Part shown: positions 32,909 through 38,698 of the stretch, one piece after another
Position numbering within the stretch: the stretch's first letter is position 1
Layout: every line of letters starts with the position of its first letter
DNA from: an uncultured bacterium
GTDB lineage: Bacteria > Cyanobacteriota > Vampirovibrionia > Gastranaerophilales > Gastranaerophilaceae
Reading direction: 5' to 3'
Assembly (NCBI GenBank): GCA_947169755.1
Contig: CAMVQX010000001.1
Coordinates: 1 to 40,756 of the forward strand
DNA length: 40,756 nucleotides
Notes under the pieces: generated by a model
What the model was told of the DNA's origin: nothing
Databases searched by the model: none
Seen by the model: the letters and a program-made list of their open reading frames with translations, nothing else
Made by a program: the position numbers and the translations under genes

Positions 32909-33690
32909 ATTTTTCTGTTATCAACTCGTCCCATACTCCATCCATCACTTAAATACTTCTCAATTTCTTCTTTTTTAACTTTTTTTGTTATATTATTTTT
33001 ATACATCCATTTTGTTCCAAATTGAGAATTTTTTTCTCCTTTTTGATGTTCTTTTTCAGCAAAAATCTTTTTTAGATTATTTTTACTTTCATCAGACCAT
33101 TTTGTTCCAGTATACAGTGGAATCAATTCACCTGATAAATACCTTGGATCGTTTACATCAACAGTATAAACTTTTCCGTTTTTGTCTTTCGTATGAAGCA
33201 TACCTTTCATATTTGAAACAAGTTCACCTGTTTTATATCTGTCGTCTGTGACTTCAACAGAATAAATTTTTCCATTTTTATCTTTTGTTGTAACTTTTCC
33301 TTTTGTTACACCTACAAATTCATGATTTAAATATCTGGGGTCATTCACAGAACAACAAAAAATATTGTTATTATTATCTTTTACTACACAAACTTCTTGT
33401 AAAAAAGTTTCTTTTCCACCTTTTTTAATATTATAACAATCTTTGTCTTCAATACATATTTCATTTACAACTTCAGCTTCATAATCAAATGCTTCTTTTG
33501 TAGTATCAAAGAACTTTAATATTTCTTTTGTAAAATTTTCTATACCATATTTTTTATAAGCTCTTTGTAGTCTTGTTCCAGATCCCATATAACCATCATT
33601 TAAATTAGAAGTATTATGAACTCCATAATAAAAATGACCGTTAATCTTGTTTGTTATTTTATAAAAATAATGATACTTTTTATTTGACAT
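32899..33690 (-). CDS. GIY-YIG homing endonuclease 3
   Basis: 263 residues. YHYFYKITNKINGHFYYGVH, GSGTRLQRAYKKYG nuclease core; three modules (VEVTDDRYKTGELV, VDVNDPRYLSGELIP and one more); NUMOD3-like WSDESKNNLKKIF. The last codons MEA and TAA are formed by tRNA-Ser sequence, a 10-bp overlap. Confidence 0.85.
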   Translation of the reverse strand: MSNKKYHYFYKITNKINGHFYYGVHNTSNLNDGYMGSGTRLQRAYKKYGIENFTKEILKFFDTTKEAFDYEAEVVNEICIEDKDCYNIKKGGKETFLQEVCVVKDNNNNIFCCSVNDPRYLNHEFVGVTKGKVTTKDKNGKIYSVEVTDDRYKTGELVSNMKGMLHTKDKNGKVYTVDVNDPRYLSGELIPLYTGTKWSDESKNNLKKIFAEKEHQKGEKNSQFGTKWMYKNNITKKVKKEEIEKYLSDGWSMGRVDNRKMEA

Positions 33691-33750
33691 ATATAACTGT
33701 TATTTAAATTATATATTCAAACAAAAAATAAAAAATGTTTGAATTAAAAT

Positions 33751-33810
33751 AATAGCGGAAAGTAAAAAACTGTAATCCAAATACTTTAAATAGGAACTTT
33801 CTATGCTATT
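33751..33810 (-). repeat. Array hairpin element d
   Basis: Minus strand AATAGC-ATA-GAAAGT-TCCTATTTAA ... ACTTTC-C-GCTATT. Outer stem AATAGC/GCTATT. Begins 2 nt after tRNA-Ala A73. Confidence 0.75.
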
Positions 33811-33812
33811 CG

Positions 33813-33886
33813 TGGACCGCCTCGGACTCGAACCGAGAAAATGACGCCGTGCAAGGGCATTCCTGTACCATTGAAGGCAGCGGCCC
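33813..33886 (-). tRNA. tRNA-Ala (TGC)
   Basis: Acceptor GGGCCGC/GCGGTCC, loop CTTGCAC in ATGCC/GGCGT, T arm CTCGG-TTCGAGT-CCGAG. The D stem is short. Confidence 0.9.
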
Positions 33887-34361
33887 GTACTGTATATTAT
33901 TTATATTATAAAATAATAAATTGTTTCAAAAAAATATTGCAAAAACAGCAGAAAAGTTGTTCAGTGTAAAGCCCTAAACCTTATAACAACTTGCGGCAGA
34001 CTGACTGCTTGGAGCTTTTTGACCAGGATTCCTTATCGCAAAGGACCATCTCTGTTCTTTGTCGCTGCCGTTTACTGCAACATTTAATGAGTTTTTACTT
34101 GTCTATTCGTTTCAAACACAAACAAAAAAATAGATGAACTCATCAAAAAATCAAATTTTGTTTGCATTCCAACGTCAATACAATTTAATCTACTCTCCAT
34201 TGTACCGTCATTGTAAACTTGCCTTGTAACAAATTAACTTTGCTTGAGCGTTAAGTAGAATTATCAGGCTGAAAATACCTGACCCTATCCCAAGTCGGGT
34301 GATTTGAGACCCGTTTGAAAGGCGAACTTGCGCCAAAGTGTAATTCGCAAGTTGCTTTTTG
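33887..34361 (-). ncRNA. 475-nt GC-variable spacer, candidate large structured RNA
   Basis: No convincing gene. Minus-strand pairs: GCAACTTGCG near 34355 can pair locally (CGCAAGTT near 34325) or with CGCAAGTTGT near 33985; CGGCAG/CTGCCG (34070/33996) encloses CAAAG/CTTTG; CGGGT/ACCCG and CAGG/CCTG hairpins lie in between. Near 34083 GCAGTAAACGGC, then GGTCCT and GCGA, recall the 23S helix 68-71 region. Size and place fit large ornate RNAs known beside phage tRNAs, but no family is recognised. Confidence 0.45.
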
Positions 34362-34435
34362 TCGGTACGGGTGGACTTGAACCACCGACCTACGCCTTAT
34401 CAGAGCGTTGCTCTAACCAACTGAGCTACGTACCG
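34362..34435 (-). tRNA. tRNA-Ile (GAT)
   Basis: Acceptor CGGTACG/CGTACCG, D arm GCTCAGTTGGTTAGAGC, loop CTGATAA, T arm GGTGG-TTCAAGT-CCACC. Confidence 0.93.
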
Positions 34436-34553
34436 AAATTTTGGTTTTTTCCTTTTGTCCTTCTTGCAAGGTTGTTTAACGCGCGCTCCTCAAGATTGGT
34501 TACCGTACAAGGTTGGAAATTACCTTCTAAATCAATCCCTACGGCTTTTCACG
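34436..34553 (-). ncRNA. Structured spacer
   Basis: No gene. GATTG/CAATC encloses AAGG/CCTT. The stretch CTTGAGG ... GGAGC ... GCGTTAA ... GCAAG weakly recalls 16S rRNA around 840-890, which may be chance. Confidence 0.25.
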
Positions 34554-34639
34554 TGCTCCTGGATGGACTCGAACCATCGTCTCAATGCCTTGTAGTATAC
34601 TTTAGGTCTTACTCTACTCTACCCCTGAGTTACAGAAAC
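34554..34639 (-). tRNA. Aberrant tRNA-like unit, anticodon not assignable
   Basis: Acceptor GTTTCTG/CAGGAGC, TA, D arm ACTC-AGGGGTA-GAGT and T arm GATGG-TTCGAGT-CCATC are good. The stretch between D and T arms is about 36 nt, the length of a class II tRNA, but no standard anticodon stem with a 7-nt loop can be drawn. Confidence 0.5.
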
Positions 34640-34649
34640 GTATATGTGG

Positions 34650-34806
34650 TGCTTCATCCTGGACTCGAACCAGGGTTGCCAATATAAACATATTGACAAA
34701 GGTATCTCCGGCGCCGTCCTGCTTGTGTTTTCCAATACCCCTTGTGGCTTTCGATTTACGGCGTGTATCTTGGACCTGCGTGTTCTTCCTAACTGAACTA
34801 ATGAAG
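34650..34806 (-). tRNA. tRNA-like unit interrupted by about 80 nt
   Basis: Acceptor GCTTCAT/ATGAAGC (perfect), D arm GTTC...GAAC and T arm CCTGG-TTCGAGT-CCAGG, with ACCA after the acceptor. Between D arm and T arm lie about 110 nt instead of 28: a strong stem ACAAGG(G)GTAT/ATACCTTTGT and an 8-bp hairpin GTCAATAT/ATATTGGC. No group I intron core is seen. The anticodon is not certain. Confidence 0.55.
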
Positions 34807-34809
34807 CAA

Positions 34810-34906
34810 ATTAAACGAATTTTCCAGAAGATGCCCTAGTAGCGGGAGTCAAACCCGTCTCTGGAATTGCGACCGATTGCCTACATCAGACACCTGTAAA
34901 TCCGTT
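34810..34906 (-). ncRNA. Hairpin unit with isolated T-arm-like stem
   Basis: A 10-bp pair AAACGGATTT/AAATTCGTTT closes the unit. Inside, CCAGA/TCTGG and ACGGG-TTTGACT-CCCGC, which looks like a T arm without an acceptor partner. Function unknown. Confidence 0.35.
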
Positions 34907-34908
34907 TG

Positions 34909-34983
34909 TGGTCCCTGCTGGGCTTGAACCAGCGACCCTCGGTTTATGAGACCGACGCTCTAAACCAGCTGAGCTAAGGGACC
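34909..34983 (-). tRNA. tRNA-Met (CAT)
   Basis: Acceptor GGTCCCT/AGGGACC, anticodon stem TCGGT/ACCGA with loop CTCATAA, T arm GCTGG-TTCAAGC-CCAGC. The TAG stop of the upstream endonuclease gene lies at tRNA positions 8-10. Confidence 0.93.
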
Positions 34984-35648
34984 AAATATTTGTAAATATC
35001 AAATTTACTATTTCTTATATCATTTATTTCTTTTGCTTTTATTATGATTAAATTATTAACATTTTTCCATTTTGCAAAATCTCTTTCTCTAACTAAACCT
35101 TTAACTTCTATATAAGCATTATATTCTGAAAGATAAAAATCAGGAAAATATAAATGAATATCGTTATTCCACAAATACTTTATACCTACGGTTGGACGAC
35201 TCCATTTTATGTTGTTGCTATCAAGATATTTTGCAACCTCAAGTTCCCATTTTCCATCAAGTTTTATTCCGTTGTATGTATAATTTTTAACTCTTCCATT
35301 TACATTGCAAGATGAATACGACTCTGGATGAGTTTGTATTGCTTTTCTTATACCTTTTGAAATATTATCTTTATGTTCTTGTGAAAGTTTTTTTCCTTTC
35401 CAAATATTGGAAAGTTTTTCTAACGTTTTTTCTTCTATTTGTGGTTTTGGTAATCCCAATCTTTTAGCTTTAGTATATTGATTTTCTCCTTTTATTCCTT
35501 CATTTTTTCTTTTTTCATTATATGCAATAAATCCACTCTTTGTAATTTGTCTGTTTGGATTTTGTTTACATAATCTTTCGTGATTTCTTAAAGAATTTGC
35601 ATTTTTGCATTCTTTACCACAATATTTACATTTTAATATCTCTTGCAC
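34974..35648 (-). CDS. Zinc-finger / NUMOD3 / VSR-like homing endonuclease
   Basis: 224 residues. C2H2-like finger at the start (CKYCGKECKNANSLRNHERLC), NUMOD3 helix (GKKLSQEHKDNISKGIRK), then a nuclease with GKWELEVAKYLDS, LYFPDFYLSEYNAYIEVKG (PD...ExK). The stop TAG and last two codons are inside tRNA-Met. Confidence 0.8.
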   Translation of the reverse strand: MQEILKCKYCGKECKNANSLRNHERLCKQNPNRQITKSGFIAYNEKRKNEGIKGENQYTKAKRLGLPKPQIEEKTLEKLSNIWKGKKLSQEHKDNISKGIRKAIQTHPESYSSCNVNGRVKNYTYNGIKLDGKWELEVAKYLDSNNIKWSRPTVGIKYLWNNDIHLYFPDFYLSEYNAYIEVKGLVRERDFAKWKNVNNLIIIKAKEINDIRNSKFDIYKYLVP

Positions 35649-35659
35649 TGACCTCTTTA

Positions 35660-35782
35660 TTTTATATATTTAGGTTTTTTGCAAAATTGCGACTAAATAG
35701 AAATTTCTTTCACATTAGTCAAAATTCAGGTTTCCATCCACTTACCAAAGGATGGAACTTAGCTTTTCGGGACCTAAATTTG
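35660..35782 (-). ncRNA. Two strong hairpins before tRNA-Glu spacer end
   Basis: TTCCATCC/GGATGGAA (8 bp, 10-nt loop) and GACTAA/TTAGTC with outer AATT/AATT. The second has the layout of the array hairpin but another sequence. Confidence 0.4.
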
Positions 35783-35855
35783 TAGCCCGTCCGGGACTCG
35801 AACCCGGGACTCCACCGTGAAAGGGTGGCGACTTGAACCACTTGTCGAACGGGCC
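35783..35855 (-). tRNA. tRNA-Glu (TTC), copy 1
   Basis: Acceptor GGCCCGT/ACGGGCT, loop CTTTCAC in CCACC/GGTGG, T arm CCGGG-TTCGAGT-CCCGG. Confidence 0.93.
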
Positions 35856-35863
35856 ATTTTTTG

Positions 35864-36102
35864 AAAAAAATACTTGTGTGCTATTACGCTAAAGACCACT
35901 TTCATTGCAAACCTAAAGTTACATATCGCGTTGACCTGCTCTCGTCGACTCTCACAGGATTACTCAACAATATGTTAGTGTCACGTTTTACGTTTACTCA
36001 ACTTTGTGTACCAACACATTTTCTACCAATTTGTATAAAGGTGGTACTGTTGAATGTCACTCTTTAAAGGATGGCTGCTTCCAAGCCTACCTGCAAGTAT
36101 TT
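35864..36102 (-). ncRNA. rRNA-mimic RNA: 23S GTPase-associated centre with insertion
   Basis: From 36100: ATACTTG, then GGCTTGGAAGCAGCC (helix 43), ATCC, TTTAAAGAGTG; after 168 nt, AGCGTAATAGCACAC (helix 44 loop), CAAGTAT and TTTTTTT. ATACTTG/CAAGTAT replaces helix 42, and the T-run ends the RNA. By memory of bacterial 23S rRNA (1051-1108) nearly every base agrees; position 1067 is G not A, and A1095 is kept. The insert folds into a long hairpin: ACATAT/ATATGT, GTTGA/TCAAC, CCTG/CAGG. Confidence 0.85.
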
Positions 36103-36110
36103 TGATTGTA

Positions 36111-36170
36111 ACGGCGGAAAGTAAAACCTTATTTTGCAGATAATTCTTTGATAGGAACTTTCGTTGCCGT
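36111..36170 (-). repeat. Array hairpin element e
   Basis: Minus strand ACGGC-AAC-GAAAGT-TCCTAT ... ACTTTC-C-GCCGT, starting 2 nt after tRNA-Glu A73. Outer stem ACGGC/GCCGT. Confidence 0.75.
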
Positions 36171-36172
36171 AG

Positions 36173-36246
36173 TCACGCAGGCGGGATTCGAACCCGCGAT
36201 CACCAGACTGAAAATCTGGGGTCCTGGACCACTAGACGACTGCGCG
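36173..36246 (-). tRNA. tRNA-Glu (TTC), copy 2
   Basis: Acceptor CGCGCAG/CTGCGTG, D arm GTCTAGTGGTCCAGGAC typical of Glu, loop TTTTCAG in CCAGA/TCTGG. Confidence 0.92.
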
Positions 36247-36551
36247 ATATAAAAGGTTGTTTATCATCAAGCAAGGAATTTCCCGCCGTTACCTAATAGT
36301 AACTCCATTATCGCCGTACAACCTTATAAACGGACAATATAAAAACAACATTCTACCTTTCCAGACAAAACCTTTCGGAATATGCCATAGTGCTCCGGTT
36401 ATTGCGTTTGCTTTGTTACGTACCTCCACAAAATTTTCCCTCGGCGACCGACCCGTTTGTACAGATGCAAGCTTTATTGCCGGCAAGCATTGCAAAAGCA
36501 TCGTTGCTCTCGGTAGGTGTTCCGCTTTCGTGGCAACGCGAACGTTGTTTG
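36247..36551 (-). ncRNA. 305-nt GC-rich spacer, candidate structured RNA
   Basis: Much higher GC than the coding parts. Minus strand: AAGGTTGT/ACAACCTT encloses GTTAC-TATTAG-GTAAC and GGGAAATTCCTTG, which recalls 23S helices 69-71. Upstream, GTTGC/GCAAC and GATGC/GCATC stems. A 95-codon frame covers it but has no protein-like character and extends into tRNA-Leu. Confidence 0.4.
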
Positions 36552-36636
36552 TACACCGGGTGGGACTTGAACCCACACGACCTAAACGGTCATCAGGCCC
36601 TCAACCTGACGCGTCTACCAATTCCGCCACCGGTGC
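36552..36636 (-). tRNA. tRNA-Leu (GAG)
   Basis: Class II. Acceptor GCACCGG/CCGGTGT, loop TTGAGGG in TCAGG/CCTGA, variable GACCGTTTAGGTC. Its loop equals that of permuted tRNA 1. Confidence 0.95.
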
Positions 36637-36640
36637 ATAT

Positions 36641-36777
36641 AAATTGCGAAAAGTAAGCTTCCAGCTGCTCTGCCAACTGAGCTACCTTCCCAAATATTGT
36701 TTTATTGGTGGGAAGAGAAGGACTCGAACCTCCGACCCGCCGGTTTACAACAGCGTAAGGAACTTTCTTTGCAATTT
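36641..36777 (-). tRNA. Circularly permuted tRNA 2 (loop TTGTAAA) inside hairpin element g
   Basis: 3' half (36750-36706): TTGTAAA, CCGGC, GGGTC, GGAGG-TTCGAGT-CCTTC, TCTTCCC, A, CCA. Linker ATAAAACAATATTT. 5' half (36691-36661): GGGAAGG, TA, GCTC-AGTTGGCA-GAGC, A, GCTGG. Acceptor pairs 7 of 7 (one G-T), anticodon stem 5 of 5 (one G-T), CCA encoded. Outer pairs AAATTGC/GCAATTT and GAAAGT/ACTTTT. Anticodon by position GTA (Tyr) on a class I body. Starts 2 nt after tRNA-Gln. Confidence 0.87.
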
Positions 36778-36778
36778 G

Positions 36779-36850
36779 TTGCCAGAGCGGGAGTCGAACC
36801 CACAACCTTAGGATTCAAAGTCCTTCGCGCTACCATTGCGCCATCTGGCA
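36779..36850 (-). tRNA. tRNA-Gln (TTG)
   Basis: Acceptor TGCCAGA/TCTGGCA (U1-A72 typical of Gln), D arm GCGCAATGGTAGCGC, loop CTTTGAA, T arm GTGGG-TTCGACT-CCCGC. Confidence 0.94.
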
Positions 36851-36954
36851 ATTTATTATTACTGTTTCTATAAACAAGATTTATATGTCTACATTATGTT
36901 TATCGTAATAAACAAGGTATTTTCAACAAAACTTGAATTAGTGTTGTAATAATT

Positions 36955-37029
36955 GGTAGCGGGAGTGGGACTCGAACACCACGACCTCAAGGTTATGAGC
37001 CTTGCGAGCTACCACTGCTCCATCCCGCA
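36955..37029 (-). tRNA. Initiator-like tRNA-fMet (CAT)
   Basis: GCGGGA/TCCCGC with an unpaired 1-72 (T-T), D arm GAGCAGTGGTAGCTC as in initiators, loop CTCATAA in CAAGG/CCTTG, CCA encoded (36952-36954). Anticodon stem lacks the three G-C pairs; T arm has one extra base. Confidence 0.8.
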
Positions 37030-37180
37030 ATATATCGGTTTGTTAATTTCATTATAAAGACCATTGAGTACCCCTTGGGAGTGATTCTTGGTCAAATTGT
37101 ATAACCCGTCCACAGCTTCGCGCCGTGGTATACAATTTAATCCGTTGATTGAAATCGGGTTATTCAGCCAACCAATTCTG
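37030..37180 (-). ncRNA. Long hairpin spacer
   Basis: TTGTATA/TATACAA and CCACGG...CTGTGG with a CGCGAAG apex make a strong nested hairpin. CTCCCAAGGGGTA follows. No gene. Confidence 0.4.
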
Positions 37181-37253
37181 TGACCCCGGTGGGACTTGAA
37201 CCCACGACCCCAGCATTAAAAGTGCCGTGCTCTACCAGCTGAGCTACGAGGTC
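37181..37253 (-). tRNA. tRNA-Lys (TTT)
   Basis: Acceptor GACCTCG/CGGGGTC, loop CTTTTAA in CGGCA/TGCTG, T arm GTGGG-TTCAAGT-CCCAC. First tRNA after the promoter at 37354. Confidence 0.94.
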
Positions 37254-37255
37254 AT

Positions 37256-37286
37256 TTTGCAAGTTTTTAATAGGAACTTGCAAACC
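37256..37286 (-). repeat. Array hairpin element h (minimal form)
   Basis: Minus strand TTTGCAAGT-TCCTATTAAAA-ACTTGCAAA: the AGT-TCCTATT core with a short loop, 2 nt before tRNA-Lys. It defines the minimal element. Confidence 0.65.
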
Positions 37287-37353
37287 TAAATTATCTTATT
37301 TGAATATTTCCACAATATGTCAAAGATCTGTTGTTTTTGTTTTTTCAACAATA

Positions 37354-37387
37354 CAAATATACAACTTATTTTTAATTTAATTGTTAA
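37354..37387 (-). promoter_or_regulatory. Promoter TTAACA-N20-TATATTTG within the tRNA array
   Basis: Exact boxes and spacing, TATTG downstream. Reads leftward into element h and tRNA-Lys and so drives the left part of the array. Confidence 0.8.
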
Positions 37388-37415
37388 ATGTTTGTTAAAA
37401 AAATAAAATTTTTAG

Positions 37416-37503
37416 TAGCGGATACAGGATTCGAACCTGTGGTACCTTTTTGAGGTACTAGGGCTTATGAGACCCTCGAGATAGGCCACTTCTCTAATCC
37501 GCA
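37416..37503 (-). tRNA. Class II tRNA with CAT anticodon
   Basis: GCGGAT/ATCCGC with T-T at 1-72, D arm GAGA-AGTGGCCTA-TCTC, anticodon stem AGGGT/GCCCT with loop CTCATAA, long variable arm GTACCT-CAAAA-AGGTAC, T arm ACAGG-TTCGAAT-CCTGT. Met and Ile tRNAs are class I, so the body resembles Ser/Leu/Tyr types. Confidence 0.8.
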
Positions 37504-38348
37504 ATATATTTCTTAAATTTTTCAAATTCAACTTCTACAAATTTTTTTGAAAATTTTCCCATATCTTTTATAATATAAGGAGTATATCCACAATTTTTAA
37601 TTTTTTCAATTTTTATATTATCTCTATTTTGAATTTGTTTGAGCGACGTATTTTTAAATATTTGTTTGTAATGCCACGGACCGTTCCACAAAATAGCAAT
37701 TTTGTAATCTGGTAAAATAATGTCTGCATCCCAACCATCAAAAATTGTTTCATTATGAAGTACTAATTTGTATTCTTTTTCACAAAAATAACAAAACAAC
37801 TTTTCATTTTTTGAACGTTTAGATTCTTTTTGACTTTTAGCAGAATTTCTTCCACCAACAGATAATTTTTCTATAGATTCATTGCTTAAAAACAATTTTC
37901 TATTATTTCTATAAAAATCTATACATTCTTTACTACAAAAACTAGCTGTGTTTTCTCCTTTGATATAAAAATACGTTTTTCCGCAATGCTGACAAATATA
38001 ACTTTTTTCAGGTTTTTTTAATGACTTAGAAATTTTATTTTTTGTTTCTTCTGTCAATATTCTTTTATTTGCGCATTTGCGTGAACAATATTTTTTATAT
38101 TTTCCTTTTTTATATTGGTTTTCTGTTATACTTACAGCATATTGATTTCCACAATTTGGACAAATTAGTTTATATTCAACGATTTCTTGTTTTTTGCTTT
38201 CGTTTATCTTATTACAAGTATTTCTACCATTGTTTTTCAATATCTGTAAATTGTGTTCTCGATTTGGATTATTTTTACATAATCTCGTATGAGAAGCAAG
38301 TTTTTGTTTGCTTTCAAATTCTTGTCCACAATATTTGCAAATATACAT
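37494..38348 (-). CDS. Zinc-finger / EDxHD (VSR-like) homing endonuclease 1
   Basis: 284 residues. Several Cys clusters (CKYCGQEF, CPNCGNQY, CSRKCANK, CQHCGKTY, CSKEC), NUMOD3 (TEETKNKISKSLKK), then RSKNEKLFCYFCEK, GWDADIILPDYKIAILWNG, PWHY and a C-terminal QNRDNIKIEKIKNCGYTPYI, as in EDxHD homing enzymes. Stop TAG lies in the tRNA D-arm start. Confidence 0.82.
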   Translation of the reverse strand: MYICKYCGQEFESKQKLASHTRLCKNNPNREHNLQILKNNGRNTCNKINESKKQEIVEYKLICPNCGNQYAVSITENQYKKGKYKKYCSRKCANKRILTEETKNKISKSLKKPEKSYICQHCGKTYFYIKGENTASFCSKECIDFYRNNRKLFLSNESIEKLSVGGRNSAKSQKESKRSKNEKLFCYFCEKEYKLVLHNETIFDGWDADIILPDYKIAILWNGPWHYKQIFKNTSLKQIQNRDNIKIEKIKNCGYTPYIIKDMGKFSKKFVEVEFEKFKKYIAD

Positions 38349-38415
38349 ATATGTTTTTATTTATATATTTATGTTGCTGTACAAAAATTGAACTAAATTA
38401 AATTAGGTTAACTTG

Positions 38416-38488
38416 TCGCCCCACTGGGACTCGAACCCAGATTTCCACCTTGAGAGAGTGATGTCCTAACCAGTTAGACGATAGGGCG
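38416..38488 (-). tRNA. tRNA-Glu (CTC)
   Basis: Acceptor CGCCCTA/TGGGGCG, D arm GTCTAACTGGTTAGGAC, loop CTCTCAA, T arm CTGGG-TTCGAGT-CCCAG. Confidence 0.92.
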
Positions 38489-38496
38489 AATTTTGT

Positions 38497-38560
38497 TGTT
38501 ACCTCACGACTCGAACGGAACCTCCGCTTGCGGCAGCGTGCTACCATTACACCAAATAAC
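38497..38560 (-). tRNA. Shortened tRNA-like unit (63 nt)
   Basis: Acceptor GTTATTT/AGGTAAC, D-like GTGTAATGGTAGCAC and a TTCGAGT T loop are present, but the anticodon region is collapsed to CCGC-AA-GCGG and the T stem is poor. Nine nt shorter than a tRNA. Decayed, or part of another rearranged gene. Confidence 0.45.
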
Positions 38561-38565
38561 TAAAT

Positions 38566-38698
38566 TACTCCAACCTTCAATGAAATGATCAGTCTCAGAA
38601 CATCGGCCCAGCTGAATCTATTACTACACTTTGCTATCCGATGATTTTGTTATTGCAGCGTGGATCCAATACCGCAATAAGTGGGGTTGTTTCATCTG
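38566..38698 (-). ncRNA. Three-way-junction RNA candidate
   Basis: Minus strand TCAGA/TCTGA closes two arms: TATTGC/GCAATA (17-nt loop) and CATCGG/CCGATG (31-nt loop). Starts at the 3' end of tRNA-Gly. No family recognised. Confidence 0.4.

Noticed and set aside
34321..34363. Rightward terminator (GCGAACTTGCG/CGCAAGTTGC then TTTTT)
   Set aside because: No rightward gene precedes it; the stem is better explained as part of the leftward structured RNA.
34436..34553. 16S-like words (GGAGC, GCGTTAA, GCAAG)
   Set aside because: Matches are 5-7 nt long; order is suggestive but not beyond what chance and GC-rich RNA give.
34650..34806. Group I intron in a tRNA
   Set aside because: The insert is about 80 nt, without the conserved P3-P8 core sequences.
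26193..37286. Regularly recurring short repeats as a CRISPR array
   Set aside because: Spacing is irregular, copies differ by compensatory changes, and tRNAs lie between them; no cas genes.
38566..38698. Similarity of the three-way junction to 5S rRNA (CTCAGA...GAAAC, GCCGATG)
   Set aside because: Only two short words match and the stem lengths and spacing differ from 5S rRNA.
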